A stretch of DNA of 64,000 nt from Hydrangea macrophylla (lineage: Eukaryota > Streptophyta > Magnoliopsida > Cornales > Hydrangeaceae). The stretch is taken from contig CM066997.1 of the NCBI GenBank assembly GCA_033977485.1, forward strand, positions 73,502,634 through 73,566,633. The letters are read 5' to 3'. Positions 23,509-35,600 of this stretch are shown here, one piece after another (position 1 is the first letter of the stretch; every line of letters starts with the position of its first letter). The notes beneath the pieces are model-generated. The model had not been told where the DNA came from. It was given only the letters and a program-made list of their open reading frames with translations, and ran no database searches. Position numbers and translations under genes: made by a program.

Positions 23509-24594
23509 TTGATCAAGCGGTCAAGTCACTTGGTTTTCATACAGAATCTGGATGAACCTTGTGTATACAAGAAATGTGAAGGGAAAGGGGTGGCTTTTCT
23601 TGTGCTTTACGTTGACGACATTCTACTCATTGGAAATGATGTAGCGGCGCTGTCAACGGTCAAGGTTTGGCTAGCTAGTACTTTCGATATGAAGGATCTA
23701 GGAGAGGCGAGCTATATTCTTGGGATAAAGCTCTTTCGGGATCGCAAGCGAAAGATAATGGGATTATCTCAAGCTGGTTATATCGATAAAGTGCTAACTA
23801 GGTTTTCAATGGATAATTCGAAGAAAGGTTTGTTACCTTTCAAGCATGGTTTAGCGTTCTCCAAGGACCAGTGTCCAAAGACACAGGAGGAGAGGAATCG
23901 CATGACAGGAGTTCCCTATGCTTCGGCAGTAGGAAGTCTCATGTATGCGATGTTATGCACTAGACCAGATATCTGCTTTGCCGTTGGCATGGTTAGCAGA
24001 TATCAGTCGAATCCGGGTCCAGAGCACTGGACAGCCGTTAAGCACATTCTTAAGTACTTGAGAAGGACTAAAGATTACATGCTTATGTACGGTGGTAGTG
24101 AGTTAATTCCAGTAGGATACACTGACTTGGACTTTATGTCAGATAAAGATTCGAGGAATTCAACATCCGGACATCTCTTTACCTTGGGAGGAGGTGCTAT
24201 TAGTTGGAGGAGCATTAAGCAGAAATGCATTGCAGACTCAACTGCAGAAGCTGAGTATGTGGCTGCTTGTGAAGCCGCAAAGGAAGTTGTTTGGCTCAAG
24301 AAGTTCCTTATGGAACTCAAGGTGGTACCAGCATCGCTGTCGCCTATTACGCTTTATTGTGATAATAGTGGGGCAGTGGCTCAGTCCAAGGAGCCAAGGA
24401 ACCACGGGAAGGGAAAGCACGTAGAGCGGAAATATCATCTTATCCAAGATATTGTTCAACGTGGAGATGTGACTGTCACCAAGATTGCCACCGCTGACAA
24501 TCTTGCTGATCCGTTTACAAAGGCCTTGCCACAGAAGGTCTTTGATCGTCATCTAGATAGTCTAGGTCTCAGATGTAATCCTGTATGGTTGTGA
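23509..24594 (+). pseudogene. Copia A pol: rest of reverse transcriptase and RNase H
   Basis: A frame in a different phase from the preceding one. After the TGA at 23505 there is also a one-base frameshift, at about 23530-23540. It carries the catalytic YVDD motif (LYVDDILLIGND), the palm-to-connection region, and RNase H motifs ADSTAEAEYVAACEAAKEVVW, LYCDNSGAVAQSKEP and NLADPFTKALP. It ends 15 bp before the polypurine tract. The YVDD and RNase H acidic residues look intact. Confidence 0.9.
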
Positions 24595-24609
24595 GTGCAA
24601 GTGGGAGTT

Positions 24610-26105
24610 TGTTGGGTTTGTGCCCTCAAACCATTACTTTATGTATGAGACATTGACATTTTAATATATGGATATCAGCTTTACATTTCATTATGTATAT
24701 TTCTTTCATGAGATGATTGTTAATCCTTAAGTATCATAGTAGGTAATTCGTGTGTGTATGAGATACATACAAGTGAGATACGAATTACTATCCTTTGATA
24801 CTTGGAACTTGTCACAGTGGATGACGAGACTGGATATCTCATCAGGTATACACTGTAGCATGATTGACTACCATTGGATGGAGTGATGAATCTCAATCAC
24901 TAGAGTGTGACTCTTAGTTGATATGCTAGTGGTTATAGTGCATTGACGGACCTGAGTTTTCCTATTGACGCTCAAGACTGTCAAACAGTCAATAGGAACT
25001 CATAACTTGTATAAGGTACGTGTTCTCAATCTTGAGACGATTATGAACACAGACTGTTGATATGACTGCTTTGACTTACCAATCAGTGAGGTCTATAAAA
25101 GATCAACACCTGGGTATCTTGGGTATGTCATGTTCATAGGGTCGTGAACATATATTGTCAAGATAGAATCTACCCTCTGATTCAGAGTAAGCATTCCCTT
25201 AAGTATGTCACCAAGTTGATTACTGAGTACTGCAGTCTCGTTGATAAGAGTTATCAACATGTTTGGTAATCATGAGAGGTGAATGTGACTCAAGGATTAT
25301 AAGAAGTAATCATGATTCAGGTTGACAGTAAGCGTTTATCCGACTACCTGAATATGATTGCGAATGCTGATGGTAGAGGGACATTAGTACAACATACAAG
25401 TCTAGTTATCGCTTCGGATATGTTCTTTTGCGTTGGAGTTCAGTTATCGTTTTATAGTGGAGTAAACGTTAACTGACCAGTTGGTTAACTTGCTGATCAA
25501 AGAGTTTGGTCATGGGAATTAACAACTGGTCTGAGCCAACAATAAAGAGCCTAGGAGGTCCCACTCTTAGCTCCGCTGGGATGCTTGGAAAGGCAAATGA
25601 GGATGATGTCAAGACAGGTTCGATCGATCGAAGTTGTCTCGATCGATTGAAGTCTAGATAGGTTCGATCGATCTAAGATGGTTCGATCGATCGAAAGTTC
25701 GATCGATCGAAGCCACTTCAATCGATCGAGAGCTAGGTCGGTTCTGGGAATCTATAAATAGGGCAGCTGCATTCTGGAAGTTGTTGTTCGTCGTTTTGAA
25801 CGTCAGAAGCTGCAGAAACTGTTTTGGAGCCCCAAACCTTCTCTATCCTCTCCGTTAGGGTTCCCACCAACCCTAGCCCTTTCTGCGAGCATCCATAGGA
25901 GTCATAAGAGTGAAGACCATCTAGTGGAGGCTGCTGGAAGTCAGAGATTTTAGAATTGGGTTCAAGACAGTAAGGTATAATACTTGCACCCCCTTGTACG
26001 CATCTATGGAGTTGACGGGTAGTAAATCCTGGGATACCAAAAGTTTTTATAACATAATCTTTCCGCTGCGCGTTTAAACTTAGAACTAAACCGGTTTTTC
26101 CATCA
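24610..26105 (+). repeat. Copia A 3' LTR (1496 bp)
   Basis: Matches the 5' LTR with about two dozen substitutions and one single-base indel by eye. It has the same motif cluster and a TATA box at 25753-25760. Confidence 0.95.
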
Positions 26106-26263
26106 AATATGTCCTAGTCTATCATGCCATAAATTGGAAGACTCAATCAAGTAAGCATATGAGGTACTCGTTTTATTGATTTTAGGAACATTAGTCATTA
26201 CATTAAGCTTAAACAACCCATCACTTATGTACTCCTTCCCCACATACATCCCAGCTTTGGTTA
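26106..26263 (-). pseudogene. Old copia: GAG-pre-integrase fragment
   Basis: On the minus strand this reads GMYVGKEYISDGLFKLNVM followed by SSNLWHDRLGHI, the pre-integrase segment of a copia polyprotein. It is the upstream half of the integrase region at 16590-17398, now 8.7 kb away because copia A inserted between them. Its far end is cut by the gypsy LTR at 26264. Confidence 0.85.
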
Positions 26264-26349
26264 TGTAATACCCTGTATTTTTGGATTGTATTTTAATAAT
26301 ACATAAGACTCTATATACTTCCCTTGACCATACTTGAAGTTTTACTTTT

Positions 26350-26608
26350 AATCAATCGAAGTGCTCTTAAGCAATGGAGAATTTCTTTCTTTAATCGATC
26401 AAACCTCTTTCAAGCGATCGAACCTTACCGATGTGAATTTATTACGTGTTCCCTTGTTCAATCGATCAAATCCCTTTCTAATCGATCAAAACTGGCCGAT
26501 CTACTCTCCATCGATCGAACTATATTCAATCAATCGAACTTGTGATTATTAGAAATCCAAGGTTTCACACAAACATAGCCACCTGCCCACCTCTCTTCCC
26601 TCTATATA
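26350..26608 (+). promoter_or_regulatory. Gypsy LTR promoter: degenerate CGATCGATC cluster plus TATA box
   Basis: Repeated variants (AATCGATCAAA, AAGCGATCGAAC, CATCGATCGAAC, CAATCAATCGAAC) between 26350 and 26540, with TATATA at 26603-26608 about 64 bp further on. Most variants differ from TTCGATCGATCGAA by C-to-T or G-to-A changes at CpG. Confidence 0.55.
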
Positions 26609-26724
26609 CATTGTGCTCGTGTGCTTGTGTGTGTTTGTAGAACTAGAGAGTTGGGAGGAGAGAGATACATATATATTATTATATATACACTTATATATAT
26701 ACATACACATACACTCATATATAT

Positions 26725-26730
<6 letters not shown>

Positions 26731-26803
<73 letters not shown>
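26731..26803. repeat. (TG)n(AG)n microsatellite
   Basis: A compound dinucleotide repeat just downstream of the LTR TATA box. Frames across it (RERERE and SLSLSL peptides) are not genes. Confidence 0.95.
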
Positions 26804-26810
<7 letters not shown>

Positions 26811-28553
26811 GCAAACAGAGAAGAAAGAGAAAAAGAAGAAGATCAGAGACATAGAAAGAGAACAGAGAAAGAGTCAAAGAGGACGAGGAGCCATTGGAGA
26901 AGCTAGGAGTTCACACTTAGCCAAATGCGCCCTTATGACGTTCGGTAAGTTCTAAACTCACTTGGTACCTTTTATATGATGTTTTATAAGTTCTTGATGT
27001 GAATAATTAGACCAAACACGCTCTAACACTTTTGGATGTTCACTGTCCAGAACCTCTAGAGAAGACGACTCTCGAGGTATTGAACTGAGTTTAATACCTC
27101 GAAAACACTTCGATTGCTTGAACATTATTCATCCCTATTATTTCAATCGATCAAACTTTGCAGAATATGGATTGTTTAGTTGGTTTATTATGTATAGGGT
27201 TCGATTAATCGATTCTCGATTTGAACATACTTTATACGATTATGGGTTGATCAGGGATAATGTGACAACAAAGATAAGTATGATTAAGAATAATGGATTA
27301 ACGTGATGACGTTAGATACTATGCAGTTCATGTATGAGTTCGATATCCGTTCATTTTAAATTAGAGTAGTCAAGCCACAATGGGGCTGACATGTAATCGT
27401 TAGTGGTATAACAATAGGTAGGTTTACTAAGTTCTAGGTTGATTATGAGAGGAACTATTTCCCAAATGCGGTAGACAAACGAAGGTGTCTATGACATGTG
27501 GTGGCTAGGTATACAGATGTTCTCAAACACGGTAGATGACCTCTATAACTTACGGTGTTACGCGGTATATGGTATCTATGACTTGCAGTGGCAGGGAATA
27601 TGTAGCAGACGATAAGTTGTGGCAATAGAATTGATGTGTCAATGCTTGAAGCATTAAATCCCTGACATACAGTGGACTATGCATATGTTCTTAAATACGG
27701 GGGATGGACTGATGTATTATCTATAACTTGCGGTGTACGCGGTAGATGACCTATATGACTTGCAGTGTTATGTAGTAAATGGTATCTATGACTTGCGATG
27801 ACTCGGTAGACAGAGCATTAGTGTATGTAGGAGTTTTACAATCAAGTTCGTTCCAAGAGTCAATAAGTGTTGAGTTGGTTATTAACAAGATGATAAGGGT
27901 TGAGTAACGACATTGGTATAGCAAAGAGAAAGATTCTATTAAAACACTATATCTTAGACACTTCAACAACTTGTTACTACATTATATCATTGGTACCTTG
28001 TGAGTTTCTATTCACTCAGCTCTCAGTAAGCTGATGGCCATTATTGCCTGGACATTCCCCGTCCATATTATCCTGTCCCTCTTAATATAGGTGATGGAGC
28101 TTCTAACGACGGCTACTCCTCGGAGGGAAATTATGCTGATGATGGCCCCACTAATGATGATTATGCCAGGGAAGATTCCTACGCTGACAACTACCCTTAT
28201 ACCATCTAGAGACGAAGAAGTTATATCTAGTTTATATTCCTGTTATTCTATTGAACTTTTGTAATGGGTACTTGGGCGTATGTTGCTCTAGACCTATTAG
28301 GTTCCTGAGGACCACTCTGATGTTTGTAATAGATATAATTACTATTATATATTCAGTTTGTTTACTGTTCCTACTTATTAGTTAGACTAGTACTATGTGG
28401 TATGGATAGTTAGTGACATTTACTCATCATTCCCTATGGACCCAAAAAGGAATTTATTTTTCTTTATTTTTGCTTTTCCAGGGCGTGACACGATTTTTGG
28501 TATCAGAGCTCTAGGTTGTGATACTTTTGTTCACTAACGATTCTGATTCGAGG

Positions 28554-30146
28554 TGAAAAGTGCATATTTATAGCGTATTACATGGTCTTTTATGCATACT
28601 TTTATCCCCAAAGTCCCTACATTTATGTGCATTCTAATACAAATGTTCTTTTTATTGTGTTAATGCTAAAACATATGTTTATGCATTGTTTTATAGGTAT
28701 TAGAATGTAGATCAATGAAGTGAAGCTAAAGAAAGTGATTCTGGTGGATAGAACAACAGAAGTAGCTGAGAAAATGCCAATTTTGATAATGAAAACTTCA
28801 GATTTGGAATATTTTCCCAGAAATATGAAATGTAGATCTTTGAGTTACGGTCGCGTGGCCACAAACGAGAGATCAATCCGAGGTCCGAGTGAAAGGTTTT
28901 GGCCATTCTCCCATCGGTGCGCAGAGCTGTCAAAATCAGAGGAGTTCAAGCCCTTGAGCAGAGTTCAATCGATCGAACCTTCGATCGATCGAACTAAGCT
29001 CGATCGATCGAACTTTATTTCCACCCAAAAGTTGCGTAAACTCTGCAGGAACCCTATATATGAGTCGTTTTGACGCCAGACGAAGGGAGGACGCTCTAGA
29101 ACGCAGAAAATAACAGTTTTAGGGTAGTTTTAGGGTTAGATTAGGTGTAGATTAGGTTAGATTCAAGTTTTCTTCCTCCTTTTCCATTGTTAAACTCAAG
29201 ATTGATGTTGATTACAAGTTATATTCATGTTATCTTCAGGTTTTTCTTCTCCTTTTCCTTTATTTGATTGTTTATTGCTTTAGATGTTAATGATTGCTAT
29301 GTTTTGTTATTTCTGTATTAGTTAATCATGTTTTCATAGTTTAGACGTTGGAAATATGTGATGAAATATTGATTCCCAACCTTTGCCATGCAATCTTTAG
29401 AAACCTTGGGCTCGATCGATCGAAGGTATTTCGATCGATCGAACCAGAGCCATAGTCAAGCGATCGAAGGCATTTCGATTGATTGAAGGATGATGATGTC
29501 CGATCGATCGAGTGCGCTTCGATCGATCGAACATGTTAATTCTTGAGATGATTCTTTTAAGTATTCCATGACTTTCTATTTTAGAAATCTGTCATCAAAT
29601 TGTCCCTATAAGCTCAGTTTGTCACAACAGTTTTTAGAACTTAAAGCCTTAAGGCTATTTTCTTCAATGACTTTTGAAAACCACTTTAATGCAAACACCA
29701 TTTAGAGTGCAAGTAATAATCATTGTTTTAAACTGTCTTCCATGTATTTTAATTCACTTGTGATGATATAGTCCCGGTCATGAAAGAGCTATTGATTCTA
29801 TATCTTTAGAAAAATACGGAATACTGAAGAGGAATGAACTCCATAGAACATTAATGAGTATGCACGGTAGATGGTTAGGATCAATGTTGATTCACGTATT
29901 TCCAACACCTTTAGTTTATCTGTTTAATTAGTTATGTTTCTTTATACTTTAGTTTAATTTAAATAATTAGGATTCGTCAAAATTCCACTCCTTTATGATC
30001 TTTTCTTTTTCTTTAGGTTGTAACTTAGTAGATATTTTCCCTATTCCTTCCCGGTGGGATCGACCTGGACTTCCAGTACTATATTACTTGCACGATCACC
30101 TACACTTGGGTGTTGCACAAGAGCGCACAACTTTTTAGTCGTGTCA
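28554..30146 (+). repeat. 5' LTR of an Athila-like gypsy element (about 1593 bp)
   Basis: Begins TGAAAAGTGCATATTT and ends GTCGTGTCA. It is followed by TTTTTGGCGCCATTGTCGGGG (30148-30168), the primer-binding region style of Athila/Tat-type gypsy elements. It carries CGATCGATCGA clusters at 28965-29012 and 29410-29532 and a TATA box at 29055. Only about 90 bp of interior follows before unrelated sequence. Confidence 0.7.
28965..29062 (+). promoter_or_regulatory. Athila-like LTR promoter: CGATCGATCG cluster plus TATA box
   Basis: Three close copies (TTCAATCGATCGAAC, TTCGATCGATCGAAC, CTCGATCGATCGAAC) end at 29012. TATATATG lies at 29055-29062. Confidence 0.65.
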
Positions 30147-30147
30147 A

Positions 30148-30168
30148 GTTTTTGGCGCCATTGTCGGG
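30148..30168 (+). other. Primer-binding region of the Athila-like element
   Basis: TTTTTGGCGCCATTGTCGGG, placed directly after the LTR end; the standard position and form for this gypsy group. Confidence 0.75.
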
Positions 30169-30239
30169 GAAGGCAACTAGGCTAGAATTTTACTAAGTTA
30201 TTTTCGATTTTTCTTACTTTAAAAAAAAGAAAAAAAACA

Positions 30240-30469
30240 CCTTTAGCAAAAAACAAAATCGTTTGTGAATAAATGACCAAAAAAGAGTGTGGAGATGTAT
30301 GGAATTGTATAGGATTTCAAAGGGGAAATGGTAAAAATGAACAATTCAAAAAATAACAAATAAGGATAAAATTGAAATTGAAAATCACATTTAGCAATAA
30401 AGACAAAATTAAAATTGGAAATCACATTTAGCCACTTTTATATAAGAGGTATATATATATATATAGATA
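30240..30469. other. A-rich stretch, no gene seen
   Basis: Low-complexity sequence with two copies of AAATCACATTTAGC about 47 bp apart. The 60-codon frame is unsupported. Confidence 0.5.
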
Positions 30470-30668
30470 TAGATCTATCAGTCAAGCTCTAAAGAGGGCG
30501 TCCTCTTTTTATTAAAGAGCGGGCTTCTGTTTTGGCCGTTGGATCGTGTTTTTATTAAGGGCAGTTATACCATTTCACAGTTTTTAAACACAATCTGACG
30601 GCCAAAACAGAGGCCTTCTCTTTAATAAAGAGAGGTGGTCCTCTTTAGAGAATCTTTGATAGATCTAT
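30470..30668. mobile_element. Foldback MITE (about 199 bp)
   Basis: Ends TAGATCTATCA and TGATAGATCTA are perfect inverted repeats. The arms also pair (TAAAGAGGGCGTCCTCTT with AGGTGGTCCTCTTTA; TCTGTTTTGGCCGT with ACGGCCAAAACAGA). Confidence 0.85.
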
Positions 30669-30694
30669 ATAGGGCATATAAAACAAAATATTAG

Positions 30695-32650
30695 TGTCAC
30701 ACCCGTCCCGGAAAATCTTAAATGTTTTAAAAATGTAAAATCAGTTTTTGAGAATTATCAATATTATTTGGTAATTGTAGAATTGGTTGACTGTGGTCAA
30801 CGGAGGGTGTCAAGTGAGGACACGGTAATTCGATATCCATTGAGGCATTCATGTGATTAAATGACATTTATACGATTTAAATGTTATTTGACTTATCTGG
30901 TAAATTATGAATAGTAAATTTACCTCTGTAGAGTAAATTTCTAGTAGTTTGATATTGATAAATATCATTTTGAACCCTGTGGTGAGAATGTGAGTGACAC
31001 GTTGCATAAAAGGTAGGTGGTATGGAGATTTCACAAAATTAGTTTTCAGAACGTAATTACAGACCCAAACGGAACTTAGACAAAAACTTTGATAATTTAT
31101 AGTTTTCACTCGTGAAGTCATAAAATGGACGTGCACGACGTTTCAGGGGATAATTAGAAGATTAGAGAACTCGCGGGGAGTTAAACACGATTTCCAAAAG
31201 TCATGCCTATATATAGAAAACCATGAAATATTTTCATTAGTTATAATTTTCTAACCTAAATGAAGAGAGAGGCAAAAAGGGGATTTATTGCTTCGAGCTT
31301 CAAGACACAAATCGACAAACTTTCGATCGTCAACTTTTTTCCAAATTTTATATTCGAACTCCTTGAGGTATTAGCTACGTTTTGATGTCTATTAGGCCAC
31401 GTTTGGCAAATTATTTCCGAAAAGCTAATTTTAAGAATTTGGGGAAAACATGTTTATACTTGTAGGAATCGCTTGTAATCGGATATTCAACGTTTAATTG
31501 GTATCCTAGTACTTCCCCTGAAGTATTAGAGATATAGCACGAGGTATAAATTCTTGACTTATGTTATATAGTCAATTTTGGATGCTTTAAATATCGAACA
31601 TGAATTATGATTCGGGCAAAATTCATGTGGTAGTTAGGCCCGTTAATTTACTCGCGAATACGTATGAAAGCATGTTTGTATGGTTATGTGAGTATGCTAA
31701 ATGTCTATGTGGGTCAAAGGGGAGGTTATACAAATTCATGCCGGGGGTAAGCTTCTCGATGTTTGAGAATTTAGTAGCGACGGCTACTGTGCATGGTTTG
31801 GGAGAAGGCCCAGCTACGACATCAATTCCATTACCGTGTGAATGCGTATCTCTCTCCCTAGCGACTATTTGTTGTTGTGATGATATTCTCAGCATATAAC
31901 TGAGCAATGGAGATTTACTCCATTGCAAGTATGAAGAAAGGAAAGATGGAATGCGAGAGATGAGGCCGTTGGGATCATTCGGAGGAATTGGGGTATAGAT
32001 TTTTGTAACCGAATCATAGAAGTTCTGGATCATTTTTGGGTTGATGTAATATTCTTTTGAAAACCTTTTTAAGTTGGTTGGAAGTGACCTGGAACTCTTG
32101 AGTCCGCATCTTGATGTTTAACACGTTGAATTTCATGTTTTATGAATTGTTGTAGCACTTATGAGATTTTGATCCAAACGAGTCTTTGACTCGTTCCATT
32201 AATGTTTTCAAAGCTTAGACATGCAGTCTAATATATTTATATACCTTTGGTAAAGTTTCAGAACGATTGGGAATTTTTATGTTGAGTTTTGTCATAATTG
32301 CGACGTTTTTAAAAAAGTAAAAATAGGCAAAAGTGGGCTGCCCGTGAATAGTGTTTTTACAAAGAAAGTACCTTTTTCGGAAAATATTGAACTGTTCTAT
32401 TTTGCTTTTAGGGTACATTTGGGGTCCCTAATAACACTTTTATAGTTAATTTGAAATATAATTAACTTTTCAAATTGATACGGATTTTACGAACTCATAG
32501 TTCAATGTTTTGTTTTTCTTCCAAAATGAACTATGTTTTAAAGAGTTTCTTTAAGTTCTTTTCCGCTGCTAGAGTTATAGAATGATTTGGATGAGCCTCG
32601 ATAGCGTGCCACGTGTCCTATTTCCACCCGTAGCGGGATGGGTCGTGACA
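30695..32650 (+). repeat. LARD 5' LTR (1956 bp)
   Basis: Begins TGTCACACCC and ends GTGACA, followed by the primer-binding site. It lacks about 42 bp present in the 3' LTR at the copia B insertion point, and about 36 bp present near 37697 in the 3' LTR. The 99-codon frame at 31600 is present in both LTRs but has no domain. Confidence 0.9.
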
Positions 32651-35600
32651 TTATTGGTATCAGAGCTATAGGTAACAAACATTTGGGAACGTTCGACGTT
32701 GAGTGGAGTGTTGAGTGAATTGTTACATATTCTAGAATGCATCCACATATTGTAGAGATGTTTGATGCATATGGTATGTTGTTATACATACATGATTATG
32801 ATATTGTTATACATGCATGGTATTTATGCATTTGTGAATCGGTGGAATCATACGGGGGTGGAGCCGTATGATGAGATGAGGTTTACCATGCGTTATCATA
32901 GGCATTGTGTGGTGGCACGAGGGAGAGATGATATATTGGTGGTGATGAACTGTTGAATTTTCTAAACGAAAATAAAATGATTTTTGATCGAATAGTGAAT
33001 GTTTTAAACATCAGAGGAGATTTCCTTATATTGCACATAGAGAAAGAAAGTTCGTGGTTGAGTTTTGAGATTGGGATTGATTCATAAAAGTTCTACTTCA
33101 GACATGGGTTAAACGTCGTGATGTGAGATAATAGAGATGTGCAGTTGGGTATTATGGTAGCAAGATAGTCCAGCAACATGCATTGCTCGTGTATGGGGTA
33201 GGTGAGAAATCTCTCACCTTATCTTACAGTGTTATCTTACTGTGTGATCGTACAGGTTATCTCGTGGTTTTCTCTCACAGTGTATGTTAGGTAGTTGAAG
33301 AATCTTTCAACTTATTGTTCGGTATTGAGAAGACTGGATGGTTGAGGAATCTCTCAATCTATCTTACGATATGTATTGGATGATTGAGGAATCTCTCAAC
33401 CTATCTTACGGTAGGTATTGGGGGTTGAGGAATATCTCAACGGATTGTGTGTATCATGGTTGTTGAGGAATCTCTCAACTGAACCTGGTTTCGAATGGTT
33501 ATGGTACCAAGGTAGAGTCAGAAGTGGTATGAGGATTAGAAGTGAATGCTACTGGATCGATTGTGTGTGTGAAAATGTTGGGATTGGAAGATTGACCTAA
33601 GATGAGGGGTTAAGAACGGGAATGATAGAGTATACTTTGACAGTTTGAAACTACAGTTGGTAGAAGTTTAATTGATGACATACTTCGGGAGTGGTTACTT
33701 AGACTTGATGATTATGTGCGTATGGATGTAACAACAAGGACAATATGGGTTGGAGGAGAAACTGTAGAACTTCTTGATGGAGAGTAAATGGACAGAAATG
33801 AAAAGTAATAAGATTCCCTAGTGTTTTGCAGTGGTTTGTCAGAAGAGATAGAATAAAGAAAGTAGGAATAGGAGACTGGGAGTAAGAGATAAGTGTGGAT
33901 TATGGAACGTGATAAGAGATTCAGAGGAATCGAGTGGATATTTGGATATCAATGAGATGAGAGGACCTTGATAGGGAGATTGTAGCAAAGGTTGTTATCA
34001 CAGAGAGTTGTAGTACGAGCGACCTCGAACCTGGATTTTGAATGTATTTTCAAAATAAAACGAAAACCTTTTCTTTTAATGCTTTTAAAACATATTTGAG
34101 TGTCTGAAGCAAGTGGTTGCCAACTGGAAATTGGAGTACGATAATTATTACGATACTGAACAAGAGCAATTGTGAAAGTGGATAGAGTAAAGAGACTTTG
34201 GGTAAGTCAAGTTAGAGAGATGAAAATGTAAATTGAGAAGATGAATCTTTGATAAGAAAGTAAATAAGAATGGTAGAAGTGGGATGAAGACTTGGGAGTA
34301 CGTTGAGTACATTATCGGATATGATAGTAGGATTGTAAAGCGATTAGAGGACAATGGTGGATACAATGGAATGTTGTCTTAGTTGTCCTAGATTCCAATG
34401 AGGTTGGAGAGTTTTGAGAATGTCAGAGTTCATTCCAAGAAAATTTTAAGGTGTTTAAAATGTTTTAAAAAAAACTTTTATTTAAGTAAGAAAAGTGGTA
34501 ATAGGAGCTGATGATAAGGTATCAAGTAGACTTTGGAAATCGGATATCGTTGGAGGATATGGTATGCTTAGTGCTTGGCATACAACAGTGTTTGTCAAAC
34601 AAATGAGTTCTACCCCGAGCAGATTATGAACTTGGAAATTCTAAAGTAAGGGGTCAGTGGGATGTTGTACACTTGGACTTAATAAGTTGGAGGTAGTGCC
34701 ACTAAATGAGTTGGCTTGAGTATTATTCTAAAGGGAACTTGATCTTGGTTTAAATATTGGAGTAACCCGAGGTTATGAATGATTTGAAGTTTTGAATGAT
34801 CAGGAACTTGATGAGATCCGTAAAGTGTGAAGCATTTAAAGACAGTAGTTATGAATGGGTTGACATTAGTACCCGGAGTGAGAATAGGTGACCTTGAGTA
34901 TTGTCACGAAAGGTGTGTGAATTGGAAGGCCATAGGGGAATTTATCGAACACAGTGAGACTATGGTACTTGATTGGGAAGATCGAATTACTGAGTTGTCT
35001 TCAGATGGTTACGGGAATAGTATAAATACTTGAGCAACAAGTTCTTCGAGAACAATGAATTTGAGATCAAAATAGCAAAGATAAAGGATTAGAGAATCTG
35101 AATTGGAGTTAAGTCACGCTGAGTAGAGTTATGAAATATTAAACTGGTGAATAAAGTATAATGCCTTGAGATGTTATACGAAGAGTATACGTTTAGTGTA
35201 AAGGGTTGTCAGGAACTCAGTAAGAGTTGAGATACATGAGTACGACTGGTATGGGCTTGTGCAAAGGTGAAAGTGAAATACCAGAGACTTATGAAGTCGT
35301 ATAACTACGTAAATGGTAGCGGATCTACCTGGACTGATAGACTAAAGGATCGCAGGTGAGTGGGGTATGAGATGAGAATGGATTACATTACAATTGAGAT
35401 CTCCGACAGAAAAGTAATTAACTCAGTGTGTGTGTACACTACGTGAATAATAATGGATTGCAAATGGTCAAAGGTTTGAGACAATAACAAGGTATGTTCT
35501 GAGTATGGGAATGCGTTATGATGAACGATGTGGTACGTGTATGATTGACTAAGTCAATTTTAGGTTCACAATGTTATTTGTTGCGACGTATAATGAAGTA

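Larger units (their letters stand above)
17414..26105 (+). mobile_element. Copia A: full-length Ty1/copia retrotransposon (8692 bp)
   Basis: Bounded by LTRs at 17414-18910 and 24610-26105, both starting TGTTGGG and ending CCATCA. The 5-bp target duplication AATAT (17409-17413 and 26106-26110) is perfect. The primer-binding site TTGGTATCAGAGC follows the 5' LTR and a polypurine tract (GCAAGTGGGAGTT) precedes the 3' LTR. Domain order gag, protease, integrase, reverse transcriptase, RNase H is copia-type. It sits inside an older minus-strand copia, between its pre-integrase and integrase regions. By eye about two dozen differences separate the LTRs (roughly 1.7%), so it is fairly young but already carries coding lesions. 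Confidence 0.95.
26264..28490 (+). repeat. 5' LTR of a Ty3/gypsy element (2227 bp)
   Basis: Starts TGTAATACCCTGTATTTT, a common gypsy LTR start, and ends GGCGTGACA. A TTTTTGGTATCAGAGCT primer-binding region follows at 28494-28510. Inside are a cluster of ATCGATC motifs (26350-26540 and 27143-27216), a TATATA box at 26603 and TG/AG microsatellites. Only about 60 bp of the interior remains before another LTR begins. Confidence 0.75.

Noticed and set aside
26602..26906. Frames with RERERE or SLSLSL stretches
   Set aside because: They lie on TG/AG microsatellites inside an LTR.
31600..31899. 99-codon frame in the LARD LTR
   Set aside because: Present in both LTRs, but the second copy has an insertion that changes the C-terminus; no domain. 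Treated as chance openness of an LTR.
33200..33479. microRNA precursors
   Set aside because: Stems are only 6-8 bp, too short for a plant pre-miRNA.
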